Origin: Neurospora intermedia
Taxonomy: Eukaryota; Ascomycota; Sordariomycetes; Sordariales; Sordariaceae
Direction: 5' to 3'
Length of the DNA stretch: 64,000 nt
NCBI GenBank assembly: GCA_037102815.1
Contig: BTPP01000005.1
Coordinates: forward strand, 620,001 to 684,000
Both the position numbers and the translations under genes were made by a program. The notes under the pieces were generated by a model. That model did not search any database. It was not told where the DNA came from and saw only the letters and a list, made by a program, of their open reading frames with translations. Shown piece by piece: positions 23,640-35,400 of the stretch. Position 1 is the stretch's first letter. Each line of letters begins with the position of its first letter.

Positions 23640-24914
23640 GAGCGTCCCACAATTCGAGAGTCATATTAAGTCCATCAACTCCTACCCATCACGTACGCCT
23701 GATGGAAGGACGGGGGTGCTTGATGGCCCATCGGACAGTGGGAACCTCGCAGACATCTGCGTCGGCGAGCCAGAGCGGCGGGACTATCATCACCGACGCC
23801 AGGTCATTCTCTCTCTTTCATGACCCAACCCTCCCTCTCGCCTCGCCGTATCCTTTCACCACACTTCCCTTCCCTCTCCCCCGCCGTCCCCCCTTCCACT
23901 CCTGGTGCTGTGTGTTCTTGGGCACACGGCCGTCCCGTTTCTGCCTGGCAATAGCTGGAAGGATGCGTCCCACGCGTCGAGAACCGTAAAAACTTGCCAA
24001 CTCCTACCCACAGGCTAGCCACCTGTTGGAAGGACTGGGGTTCTCGATAGGCCGTGGATAGAGAGTTAGCGGACCATAGCGCTCTCCGTCTACCTCCGGG
24101 TGTTGGGAAGCCTCCGACAGTTCAATGTCACGCAAGAGCGGCAGGATGATCACCACCAAGGCCCCAGTCTCGAGGTCATGTGTCTGGCAAGATGCATGGC
24201 CGGAGCGTTTCTCTGTGGTGATGTACTGGAGTTCCGTGCCGCACGGGTCGAGAAGTACTGGCTCTAATCATCAGGACAATGCCTGGTGGAAGGACTGGGT
24301 CTTTCTTGATAGGCCGCGGGCAGAGACGAGACTGGCCGTCGCGTTCTCTGCTGTCTTGCCTCCGTTCGTGCGGAACCGTTCGACAGCTACATTGTCACTC
24401 GAGAGCGACGGGACTTTCCCATTTAACCCAGCCCTGGCGTTGTGTGTCCGGCGGGGCACATGGCCGTCCGTCTCAGCTGTGCGATACTTCTGAAAGTATG
24501 TGTAACCCGGGTCGAGAAGCCATAAAAACTTGCCAACTCCTACTCAGTACGCTAGCTGCTTGCTGAAAGGACTGGGGCTTCTTCGATAGGCCGTGGATGT
24601 AGATGCTGCTGCCGTAGCACTCTTCCACCTCCGTCTGGGGGAACTGATGGACAGTTGCGTCGTCACAGGTGAGCGGCGGGGCTTTCCTCATCTCTGCTGT
24701 TCGTTTCAGCCGTGCGATACTTCTGAAAGTATGTGTAACCCGGGTCGAGAAGCTATAAAAACTTGCCAACTCCTACTCAACAGGCTAGCTGCTTGCTGAA
24801 AGGACTGGAGCTTCCTCGATAGGCCGTGGATGTAGATGCTACTGCCGTAGCACTCCTCCACTTCCGTCTGGGGGAACTGATGGACAGTTGCGTCGTCACG
24901 GGTGAGCGGCAGCT
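23640..24914 (+). repeat. Tandem array of divergent 233-271 bp repeats
   Basis: A common core (GTCGAGAA, then ACTTGCCAACTCCTAC, then AAGGACTGGG, then GATAGGCCG) recurs. GTCGAGAA starts at 23976, 24247, 24511 and 24744, so periods are 271, 264 and 233. A more degenerate copy precedes 23976. The last two copies are nearly identical: over about 165 aligned bases I count about ten differences, nearly all transitions. The last two units also contain an intron-like segment, CACAG-GTGAGC to GTTTCAG. The array ends at the start of the orphan gene at 24934. No long frame runs through it on either strand. Confidence 0.85.
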
Positions 24915-24933
24915 TTGTCCCTTCCCTTCTGTC

Positions 24934-26473
24934 ATGTTCATCGCGCGCCTAGATCATCATCAACACAGCACCAACACTACGTACACCGGCACTACACCAG
25001 CACCAAGACCATCATATCTACGTTTACGGCTAACAGTCCAAGGGAGGCGAGTGGTTTGAATGGCGGGGACACGCCTCGTGACAAAATAAGCGACAGTCTC
25101 TTCAACCGCGATGACGACAACACCTCGGTTGTGTTCGACTCCAGCGACGATGAAAGACACTGCAAGATCAACATGTTGAATCGTGGAGGTGTGGTAACGT
25201 GGGAGGACGCAGCACATGTCATCCAACATACATCTCAATTATCACTGGACTTTCACGTCGATACTTCGGAACAACGAGCTCTTTTTGTTCTTCATGCTCC
25301 CGTGTACCTAAAGGTCGGCACGCCTAACTGTCTGGTTTTTCGTCTGATTATGTATCCCGAGAACATTCGGTCCATCGAATTTGATCCGAGGACACGTCCA
25401 CCTACACCTGGCATGGACAACGCGCCCAATAAGTTTATGCGTTTACGCTTCCTCATGACGCAACCACCCAGCTTGGCGGTCCCCAAAGATCGCCCTTTGG
25501 AACCAAAACCACGATCTCGAGACCTGTTCGAAGCTCTGAAATCTCTTGCTACAGTCCAGGAACTCAACATCTACCTGGACATGTTCTGCCATGTGCCGGA
25601 GGTTCGGGATCAATTGTCTTTGCTTCCGACTGTCTTTTCATCCACCTATCTTGGCGATCGACCAAAAACGGATTCCAATCGGTCGAATCTCCAAGTCTTG
25701 CATAAAGGTTTGGGCGCCGTAATTCTCGACATGGGTGCAACTGCTGCCGGACCCGACGCAACCTTGGCAAATACCGCGGCAAAGCAAGTCGTGCATGAAA
25801 CGATAGAAGTAGTGGCGCCGCCATACACCAAGGATGACTCTCTTCGCAGTCCGGCGCAAGTGATAAGTCCGTCTGGTAAGTTCTCTGCGCTCACTCACAT
25901 CATTATCTCATTTGGTTACTAACGCGCTGCCTCTTAGACCGCAAACGTCGGCGAACCAGTGAATCTCTGTCTCTCTCAACCACCACCGACAAGCGCATCT
26001 TCACTGCCTTCGCTCAACTAGCCAAGAGGCACGCCGATCTGCAAAGTCGCGTCGCACACCTCGAGAAGATGGTGGCCGACTCTCGGTGTGATCACACTCC
26101 ATGCCGTTGCGATACGGAAGAAATCGAGAACATCATCGAACATGTAAACGATAAAATCGGCAATGACATGGATGATGTGCGATGGGAGTTGGAGGACAAA
26201 GTGTTTGGCGAGACACGGGAGCTTGTGCTGGAGAAGACGGAAGAGCAGCAGTCGCAGTTGTGGGCCGATATGCGAGAGGGCTTAATGGACGAGATGCGAC
26301 GGGAGATCAAGGAGGAATTGAAGGCAGAGCTCAGACAGGAGCTGGCGGCAGAGATCAAAACGGAGCTGTTCAAGGACATGGCACAGGCGATGATGAGGGC
26401 GGCGTGCGGTGACGTCGTCAAGTCTGGGGCTGGCATGTTACAAAGTACGCAGAGCACGGATAGTACCCAGTGA
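24934..26473 (+). CDS. Orphan protein with C-terminal coiled coil; 5' end uncertain
   Basis: The certain parts are a frame open from about 24906 to 25875, a 62-nt intron (25876-25937, GTAAGT, perfect TTACTAAC branch, TTAG) and exon 25938-26473. Most of the first frame has no ATG until 25171. One model joins ATG 24934 to it by removing 24981-25042 (donor GTACAC, CTAAC branch) and restores phase, giving roughly 480 aa. A start at 25171 is the conservative choice. The middle part has a beta-like globular segment (LSLDFHVDT, LVFRLIMYPENIRSIEF, LFEALKSLATVQELNIYLD), followed by a basic RKRRR patch and a long coiled coil (about the last 150 residues, with repeated EE(I/L)K units) containing CDHTPCRCD. 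I do not recognise the family. A basic patch before a coiled coil hints at nuclear or DNA-linked roles, but that is inference. Confidence 0.65.
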
Positions 26474-26643
26474 GGCACGCCATCGGCTGGTTCGATACCC
26501 TCACCTAACGGCCTTATGAATGAACTTGATCTCTTCCCCCTTCCCAACATACATGAGGCCTCAGCATCTTGGTCGTCCAGACTGATGTCCGCATGTGATT
26601 TCGTGTTATAACTAGAGATTCTCCCCGTAGGTACACTAGTCGA

Positions 26644-28520
26644 CTACTTGTCCTTCCTCCACAAATCCCTCCAAAACTCTCTAAACCCATACTGCGGCTC
26701 CTTCCTCTCATACACCCTCTGCCCCTTCCCATCCCCCGTAAACCTCCCCAAAATCCCATCCGGTTTCTTGTAAGCCATAGCATCAGCGATATTCCCTCCC
26801 GCCGGCCTCGTCGCCCTCTCCTTGATCGTTTGCGCAATCAACGGCGCCACGTCCGCAAAACAGTTATTCAGTTCCCGATCCAAGTTGAAGTACGGCTTCT
26901 TGGCTAGCTCGGGCGCCATCAAGTTGTAGGACCGCGTGATGGCGTTCAGATTGGTGATGGACAATTCGAGGAACGAGCGCTCGGCTGCTTCCCAGGACGG
27001 GTCGCGGAAGGGTTTGGTGAAGGAGATTTCGGGTTCTTGGGTTTTTGCCGTTGGTGTTTCTACGGCTACGGCTGCTGCTGCTGTCGCTGCTACTGCTGGC
27101 TCCTGACTAGTAGTACTCCCAGAAGTGGCAGAAACGTCGGGCGTCTGCTGCCGGATCTTGACCATGACGGAATCTTCTGTCGAGTTGGTCGGTACGGATA
27201 TCTGATCCACGTTGCGCCTTCGGGGGTTGTGTATCTCTTCGGCGCGGGCGTACTCGCTCGCTCGGCGGATTTGGTCTTCTAGGGTGCCGCCCCGACTGGA
27301 GATCATCCGGGCGGCATGGCGAAGCCAGTCGTTGCGGAGTCGTTTGCGGAAGGACTCGGCGGTTTTGATGAGCTCTTGTTGTTTTTCGATCCAGGGAGGG
27401 ACGATTTCTTGGCGCTTGATCATTTTGTTCATTATGTATTCGGTCTGGATTTTATCTCTTGTCAGTCACGGCACGGAACGCAGTGCAGACAAACACACAG
27501 GAAACAAGAGCGAATTCGGAAAAAAAAAAAAAAAGTAAAACTCACAGTATCAATAAAAGGATTATCAGCCCTCGTGTCCCTCTCCACCCCTTTGCCCCTC
27601 GGTATATTCTTAAACTGGCCCCTCGCAATCGCGTTCTCAATCCGTTCATTCGCCAACGCCGCCAGCCCCGAAACCGTATTCGGCATCGCCCGCGCAACCG
27701 GCGTAAACCGCTCTCTAAACTCCCTCCGCAACTCCTCCCGCTCTTCCTCCGTCAATCCCATCGACTCGGCCTTGGGCAACTCCATATCCACGTACGCCTG
27801 CGCCTTCTCCCTCGCGCTCGCCACCCTCCTCCCCGCGCTCATCTGCGGTTGCCGCTTAATCCGCATATCCACCACCGGGCTCGGAATCTTGGGCTTCCCC
27901 CTCGCCTCCCGACCGAGCGGCTTGTGTGCATCATTCAACATTCTCAACACCGCGTCCTCCGTTGACTCCTCGCCTGTCCACGCCTGCGAAGAAGCGATCG
28001 ATCGCGTCCCTTGCCCTGCAGACTCGGGGATGCGAGAGTGGCCGGAAGAGGTGATTCCGGCTTCGGAGAGAGCGGAGGCGTGCTCGGAGGCGAACTTGGC
28101 AGAGGCCACTTTGGCTAGGAGTCGGTCGCGCAGGGTTTCGTCGAATCCGGCTTCTTCGATGGCGCGGAGGCCGGCGCGGCCGCCGGTTAGGAGGGCGTCT
28201 TCGGTTGCTTGGGCGAGACGGCGGGTCATGGGGCCTTGTTCTTCCTCGGGGTCGGACGAGGGAGAGGCATCTTTGGACGTAGGCGGCGTTGTGGTGTCAT
28301 TTTGGGAATCGGTGGGCTTGCGATCGGAGGTTGTTGGCTCGTGGTTTGAGTTGTTGTTTATATCGGGTTCGGACTCGAGAGACTTAGAAAAGTTATCGGC
28401 GGCAGAATATACGCGGGAGGAGTGTGATAATGGTCGTGCGGAGAGGGTCGAGATCGGGTTGCTGGCGGTTGTGCGCAGGGCGCGGAGGGGACGGGTGCAG
28501 AGCATGGGGTTGAAGCTCAT
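26644..28520 (-). CDS. Mitochondrial-type DnaJ homolog subfamily C member 28 conserved domain (DUF1992) protein
   Basis: Two exons, 28520-27546 and 27444-26644, joined over a 101-nt intron (GTGAGT, CTGAC branch, CCAG) give 591 aa. The start at 28520 gives an N-terminus rich in Arg/Ser/Thr and without acids (MLCTRPLRALRTTASNP), a good mitochondrial presequence. An upstream in-frame ATG at 28769 would give a worse N-terminus. The DUF1992 domain spans the splice site, about residues 288-360: ANERIENAIARGQF, GKGVERD, DNPFIDT, then MNKMIKRQEIVPPWIE. There is no J domain with HPD. An Ala-rich low-complexity linker and a C-terminal segment ending REFWRDLWRKDK follow. The human relative DNAJC28 has been linked to Golgi or mitochondrial roles; function here is unknown. 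Its stop codon is 170 bases from that of the convergent orphan gene. The 489-codon frame on the other strand is a mirror. Confidence 0.9.
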
Positions 28521-28996
28521 GATGAAAGCCCAAGGAGGGTTCCAAGAAAACGAGGGTGTTGCGCCAAAAGGAAGAGGTATGAAAGAAAGAAAACAAGAGG
28601 AAGATGAAACAAAATTTTGGGTATCAAGACTCAAGAGGCAACATTCGCGGTTATCGGCGGCGATCTCCAGGGGAATTTCGGGCGGGTCGATGACGAACTG
28701 CACGATAAGGCACAGTAATCGCGACAGTGCAACGGGCGGCAGTTTTGAGACTTTTGACATCCGCGGCACGCAGCAAGCACTTTAACACTGGGAATGCCCT
28801 CATCCCAGTTCTCGCTTTATTTCAGGTGATCAAGGTTTGAATCTTCCAACATATATTACGTTGATTTTAAATGCGGGACTCGGCGCAAGACTGGATCGCA
28901 TTTCGCTGTACATTGTCACGGTTGCAGCACAACTCAAGCCTTTGTGTCAGTGTCTATCCTTATGAGGGCTTTTTCACAAACGCTACCTCAACAATA
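28521..28996. other. Intergenic between the DUF1992 gene and tRNA-Met
   Basis: No gene seen. The minus-strand DUF1992 frame stays open to 28769, probably 5' UTR. Confidence 0.55.
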
Positions 28997-29101
28997 GGGA
29001 CCTTGGCGCAGTTGGCTAGCGCGCAGGTCTCATACTACAGTATGATCTGGTTTAACATCAGAGTAATCCTGAGGTCGGGAGTTCGAGCCTCCCAGGTCCC
29101 A
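28997..29101 (+). tRNA. Elongator tRNA-Met (anticodon CAT) with a 31-nt intron
   Basis: Acceptor GGGACCT pairs with AGGTCCC (29094-29100), discriminator A. The D-arm is GCGC-loop-GCGC. The anticodon loop CTCATAA is broken after position 37 by an intron at 29035-29065, the standard place. T-arm GGGAG-TTCGAGC-CTCCC. The 31-39 pair is T-T, as in other eukaryotic elongator Met tRNAs. The intron contains ATG that can pair with the CAT anticodon, the usual pre-tRNA extension of the anticodon helix. A T5 run follows at once as Pol III terminator. Confidence 0.93.
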
Positions 29102-32100
29102 ATTGTTTTTGTATATTTTGAGACCATTTTTTTTTCTCTACTCTCTCTGAATCAGGCTTTCGTAGCGGACTGTGATGAATTTTTTTTTTCCATCTTACTT
29201 GGGGGTTGAGGGCGGCCTGGTGTAGGGCCATTTTTCAGCCCTCTACGTATGCCATAGTATTATATCCTCATGCTTACAGCTTACCCTTTTTTGTTCATCC
29301 GCAATAGATGTGGACGCAGAATGATCTTGTTCACATCTTGAAGTTGACATCGGCAATGAAACAGACATCCTCACACACACGCCCTCCAAACAAGACCTCC
29401 TGACCTTAAAGGCTTAGGCAGATGTATCGGGAACAATTCGTCCGATGAAGCTCCAAGAAAGATGTAGTAATGACAATAAGCTGGGATTTTAACTGTTTAC
29501 TACATGGATAGCGCCAACCTCCGCCGATGATATGGTAGAACATGCCCACGTTCCCAAGAACTATGTACTTAGATCGGAGATGTACTTTGACGGATGGGTT
29601 GGTGGATGTCTCCTGCAATATCCATCATTGCCGCCAGTATTGTTTGCCGCATAATGTGTTAAATTCTTTAAGTAGCCATACATGCCGGGGTGGCACCATT
29701 TTGTCCATAAATCTGCCCTTAATGACGGTATGCCTTCTGCTAGACCTTATACGATGCCTTCGGCTCGACCTGGTAGCCAAGCGGATTTCTCATCAATGGT
29801 GGTAGTCGCAGTCTATACTTGGTATCACTCAAAAGATCTTTGACTCCGGTCACGGACAATCGAGGAAGTAAAAATGTATCATGGAAAATTATCCTTCATA
29901 TTGATTCCCTGCTGCAAAAGCACATCCGAGTCTGCCTTTCATACGTAACGTCTCTTTCAAAACCCCATCTCAGACAAAGGGGAAGCGCCAACAAGAGCAT
30001 CAGAAAACTCGGCCAAACCCTTTCTTTACTGCCCGTGCGTTAACAAAGACATGAAGTCCGTGCTAAAAGCATCGCAAGTTCCCAATGCTTTGTGCGTACG
30101 AGCTCTGGGGTAGAAACCCGCGTGGCTCGTCTGTAGATGCCCCCCCATCAGTTTGATCCGATGAGGGTTCTCCGTGTCTTTTTTCTTGTCAACAAGAGAG
30201 CATCAACCCAGTCTACGCGGTCACTCCACCGACCGCAGTCATGCTCTCTGTGTCTTAAGCGGTAGCAAGGTTCCCAGTCACCTAGACCGCCTTGTTGTTG
30301 AACATGATGGCTAGAGTATTCTTCTTATCACCCTAAACGCATGAGTACCGTGAACGGTTCGGCGCTTTCGAGTGGTTGGATAACTGTAACGCAAGAGATC
30401 ACTTCCTAACCGTCCACAAGTAAAGGAAATTCGTTTATTTCAGTCCTAAGCTGAGAACAATGGGAATTGAGTGCCAAGTTGCTGAAGAGGTGACCCGCCG
30501 CAGCAGTAAGTCGTTCCTGCTCAGGCGGACACGGAAAATTCCAAACAATAAACTGAGGAAGAGAAGGAACGCGTTAGGCTGTTTCTTATGCATTCATGGC
30601 TCTTTAAATTCAATTGCACTTGTCAGTCCGATCGCTTCTTCCCATATGAAGTCACGAGCTGTGATCATGGTTGGTTGCCTGCTTCGGAATGTTCTTTCCT
30701 GAAGGGCTTGGGTATGAGTGCGTTCGCTGCCACATCATGCAAAGCCCATTCATTGTCCTACAGCTCAAGGGACTACCGGCGTTGTTGCCTAGGAAGTTCT
30801 CGGGTTAATGAAGTCTGTCAACCCGTCTTTATGTTGATTCTGGTCGTAGATCTCGTCAGCTTGTTCAAAAAGTCAAGAATGGTACAAGGCGAAAAGCTAG
30901 GCAGGCGCAAAGGGACAGTGTTAGGTGAAAGAAATCATATACTACCTACCGTCCCAGATCAGATCGCACATTGGATCTAGTAAGTAATCTTCGACTTCTC
31001 CGGAGTCCCGTCTGGATCAATGGAATTAAAGTAAGTACCTACCTCTAGATAGAGCAAGCTCGACTGCCGTACCGCACTGTTTCTTTTACAGGCCCAACAG
31101 GCAGAAATAATGAGGCGCGACTCGTATATTCTGGCCACGAGCCTCCTCCATGCCACAAGAAGGATTCCGCGAGGTAGGTGAGTGTCAAGATATGGCAGCA
31201 TCCTAAGGTAGGTATCTTTCCTCCTCATGAAGCTACCTTCTTCGCGAAATCGGATGAAGCACTCAAATGCAAAGAAGGAATGTACTTTATAAATCCCACC
31301 TAGGTATCTCTGCGGTGCGCGCCCCCGGCGTACCTCCTAGATGTCTGATTCTCAGGTATGTAACTGGCCACCCACCCAGATAGGGAAGTGCTCCCTGGGA
31401 ACCCCAAAAGTCAGTCCTACTAAGTACCTATTCAATAAGGCAAGTAATCCCCTTCCAGAAATCTGCCGTGTAACGGATCATTACTAGTAGTCATTCACAT
31501 CACTGCACAGTTCGGTTTGTCCCGTGTAACCGCCAACCGGTGTCTAGGTGCCCCAGTGACGTCGGGAAACGACTTAAATCCCACAACGAAACGCTCACCG
31601 ACGGGATGTCATACATGTACTCGGTAACGGTAACGGAAGTTCCTAGCGAGACATCAAACTTGAAACAGTGGAACAGCGTAGTACCTCCTTAGGAACTGAC
31701 GTGAGACCGTTCTCGCTTCTTGAAGTCGGAAGAAGGAAGATCATTAAAGTCGGAGGCGCTGCATGTGGCCGCAGAAGCAAAGATCGGAGTGTTGCACCGA
31801 AAAGTTGGAGAAGTCCGGATTCGGAGCTTGAGGCTTACGGCTCACGGCTCTTATATGGCGGCGATTCTTTACAGGGAATAGGTTGTCGCTATAATTTTAA
31901 AGGACCTTTGGATTTCACGGGGCCGCGAGAATACATACCTCTAATGATGTCTGGGAAAGCCCAAAAGAAGTGGCAGTATTGCTTCATCGCTGGACTAGCA
32001 ATGCCCAGACTCGCCCAACTCCTCTTACCCAGCCCAGCCTAGCCCTGCCCCGGACTAGAACCTCCTTTACTGTACTATCCATTCGAACTTCCCAGATCTT

Positions 32101-32361
32101 CGGGATCATCTATCTGCCTTCAGACGACCCCGCAACCCGATCGATGCACATCGGATTTGGAATGGATGTGTGTGGCTTTACACTAATAGAGGTACCTAGT
32201 CTAGAGGCTCCACCTCGGGGAGTTCCGTCCTGAGCTGCTCAAGGTTGAAGGATCACCGACACTTGACATAATTGATGATCGCTCCCTCTGAATCCACCAT
32301 TCGGATATGTACCCCACATAGCCACAAAGCTTAGCATTGAGCCAAGATCTGGGGAGAATCT

Positions 32362-32411
<50 letters not shown>

Positions 32412-35400
32412 GCTGAGGAAGTGCCGGGGGTTGTTTGCCAGCTTGCTTGCCTGGTCGTCGAGTTGTCCGTCATGTTAGGAGAGCCTCAAGACAAAAGTAT
32501 ACACTTCAAAAGGGTTCAGTTGGAAGTAAAGACAATATTGAGGTACCGAGTAAGTGAGTGAGTGAGCGGAAGTGCCGTGTCCAAGGGATGAGAGACGACG
32601 GTCCAACGGGAAAATGAACGAATTCAAGTCACCCGATTGATCAACTATTAGTGAACGCTGAGAAACACCATGGTTATTGATGGGCAGCTGATACGGACCA
32701 AGAGTCAAAAGGTGGAACATAGGATATCAGGCGTGCCTTTTAGTGTTTCCTAAATTGCAGCGGCGCAATGGTTTCAGACTTGACCAGTAGATGGGGTCGT
32801 AGATACCCAGGGGGAATAGCTTCAATCCAAAGTAAACTGACGCTGAACTGACTAAACGGGTATCGATCATGGCATTGTCGTCTTATTTCCGTGTCGAGGT
32901 ACTTGAAACCGGTTCGGACCAGCATACTGTCCTATGTCATCGGCGTCTTGCGCCCTGACACCTCCATGTCTCACCATGTTGAATCCTGACTACCAGAAAA
33001 GAAAAGCGGTCTGCTAGAAAGGTCTAAGAACACGGTCACCCGCGAAGATATGGTGATTTCTCTTCAAAAAAAAAAAAAAGGTCCGTGTTGAAAGCAATTG
33101 GCCTTTCCATTGGTGCTGATTCCAACCATGGGTTACTTTTCCGCCCAATGAGAAGGAGTGGGAGACATCACGAGAGGATCTCATGCTGCGTGTGGCTTGT
33201 GTGAAACACAGGTACGCTGAGTCTAGGAATTGGTGCAACGATGCCCTTCTTCGGTCGGTAACGCGATACAACAGGTATGGCAGAGTTTCGTACTGCCGTA
33301 CCACGACATCCGGTAGATAAGTTTTTGAAGGTGGTGTTTGTGGATCATTGTCCTGGTACTCGACCGACATCCGGTGCTGGTCCGGTCGCTGTCCGGTGGC
33401 GGTGGGATGCCAGGAGATTATTTTCCAAGCTTAGCTCAGCCGGGGAAAGCCAAGGCTTGGGGGTGCATTACTTTGGCACCCAGTAGCGGGATGTCCTGAG
33501 GTGATGGGAATGATCGGTTCGTTGATGAACGTCGAAAACCTACAAGACAAAAAAAAAAGAGGAATTAAGATACGGCGAGAAAAAGTGGGCGTTTCCCGGC
33601 ACACCAGCACATGGTGACCTGACCTGAAGCGACGGAGAAAACGAGGCTGTTAAAAGTCTGGTGGTTGACGCTGCATCCCGGCTGCTTTCCCGAGGCCTTT
33701 CAAAACCCCCCACCCCACGAGGCCAACAGACATTGGGGGGACCTTGCTCACTACCAGTATTCACGAGCTGCTTTTGTGATTGTCTCTCATTGCAGCCCGC
33801 CAGCCCCGTGTAGCACAAACGAGCCGCTCTCCAAGATTTGCCCGTGTTTCCCCAGAAATACCTTTTACTCCCCTTGTCTTGCTCTTAGACCTTCCCCGGA
33901 CTTTCGGCTTTCTTCAACGGTCATTCGACGCCTGTGAAAGATGACGGGCGAATAACTCGTTGACCGGTGGTTAGCGGCGAGATTCGGACACTACCACCCG
34001 TTTTTGTTTACGACTTGCCACCCACGGTGCTTCTGATAAAGAAAAAGATTGGCGTTCTGATCAACCAACGGGCCCACCCGATGTGACAGTGGTTGGCAAA
34101 TCCGTGGCTGTCTGATACCGATAGGGCTGCAATAGGCTTCCAGAAACGAGAGATTAGCGAGCACCGCGGCCTTGGCGTGACGGTGATAGTGGAAGGTGAT
34201 TCTGGGTGATAGACGCCCATATTGCCTCGGAAAGTGAACAGAGGCTTCGGAGGTCTCACTTTCACAAATCTCCCCATTTCCTGAGGCGAAGTAGTGTGAG
34301 CTCCTGAAAGACGATGAGAAGGCCGCCCGAGTCGCTATCGCCATGGCTACGGCAAAGCGGCTGCAAGGGGGCGCTCTGAGAAAAGCGAAAGATCCAATGC
34401 ATCACCTCATCAGATGCCGTAATCAATGTGACCATGGCCCGAGTCACTTGACGGGAAAAGTGCCCACTGGTATCACGACACATTGCCCGTTTGGAACTGG
34501 CGCTTGAGGCGGCCTTGTCGGTACCTGAGCTGGCCATCAGGGTTGTCAAGCTTTGCTGGGGTAGCTCGAGCTGCTAAGAGCTTCTAGACCGCCAGTACCT
34601 ACCGTAGCGTAGGCCGCCAAGATGCTTCGAGGAAAGGCTGGAATGTCCAGTCGAGAAAAGTTTTCCTTTCTCGAGGTTGACGTGCTTCTTCACGATGTTA
34701 CGGTTGGGTGGTGATGTGGATGGTAGGTAAGGTCGGGTCGGTGAGATGCAGGGTAATCGAGTCCCACTTTGGGTTCCGCCGTGAGGGATGTTTACGAACT
34801 GCCCTGGTACTGTTACGGTAACAGTGGAAAAGTGTAAACGGGAATCCCACTGATTGCTGCCCAGGACGGGAGTTTGGTGGTGTCAATCACGACGTCCATT
34901 CCCGTTGGACCTAAAAAGCCGAGGAGATGGGACAGGAATAAGACCTGCAGAGTGAGGCCAAATCCAAGACAACAAACCCATCACAAGTTGCAGCCACATG
35001 CGACGCGAATGCAGCGGGAAACCTTGCCGTTTCCCTCTGTCAGCGGGCGTGGATAATACGGTAAAGATACGACAGTCCCCGCCTGAAAAACCATGGTGCC
35101 GTTGTTGCCCTGCATCATGTTTTGGTGATCACAGGAGGAGACGGCTGGAAGGAGCATCACCACTGGCTACAGCAGGAGGCGTGGAGGCGACGGATGGCAG
35201 GCACTTGCGACGGATACGTAGCAGGCACTTGCAACGAATCTGACTGTGTCAAAGTAGCCGCCATGTGTGTCTCTCATCAAACACTGTGACAGGGCTCAGA
35301 TCCGCTGCCGACTGACCGCCTTCCCTTGGCCTAAAGCCCTTCTGGAACAGGCCTGACCATGCCTGATTATGCCGGTTACGCGGGGTAGGCTAAGAGCCAA

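Noticed and set aside
23976-24914. CRISPR array or transposon terminal repeats
   Set aside because: Units are long, contiguous and divergent with no spacers, and the organism is a fungus; no transposase frame is near.
27316-28785. 489-codon plus-strand frame opposite the DUF1992 gene
   Set aside because: The other strand has a recognised domain, a presequence and a clean intron; this frame is Ser/Arg-rich mirror sequence without ATG support.
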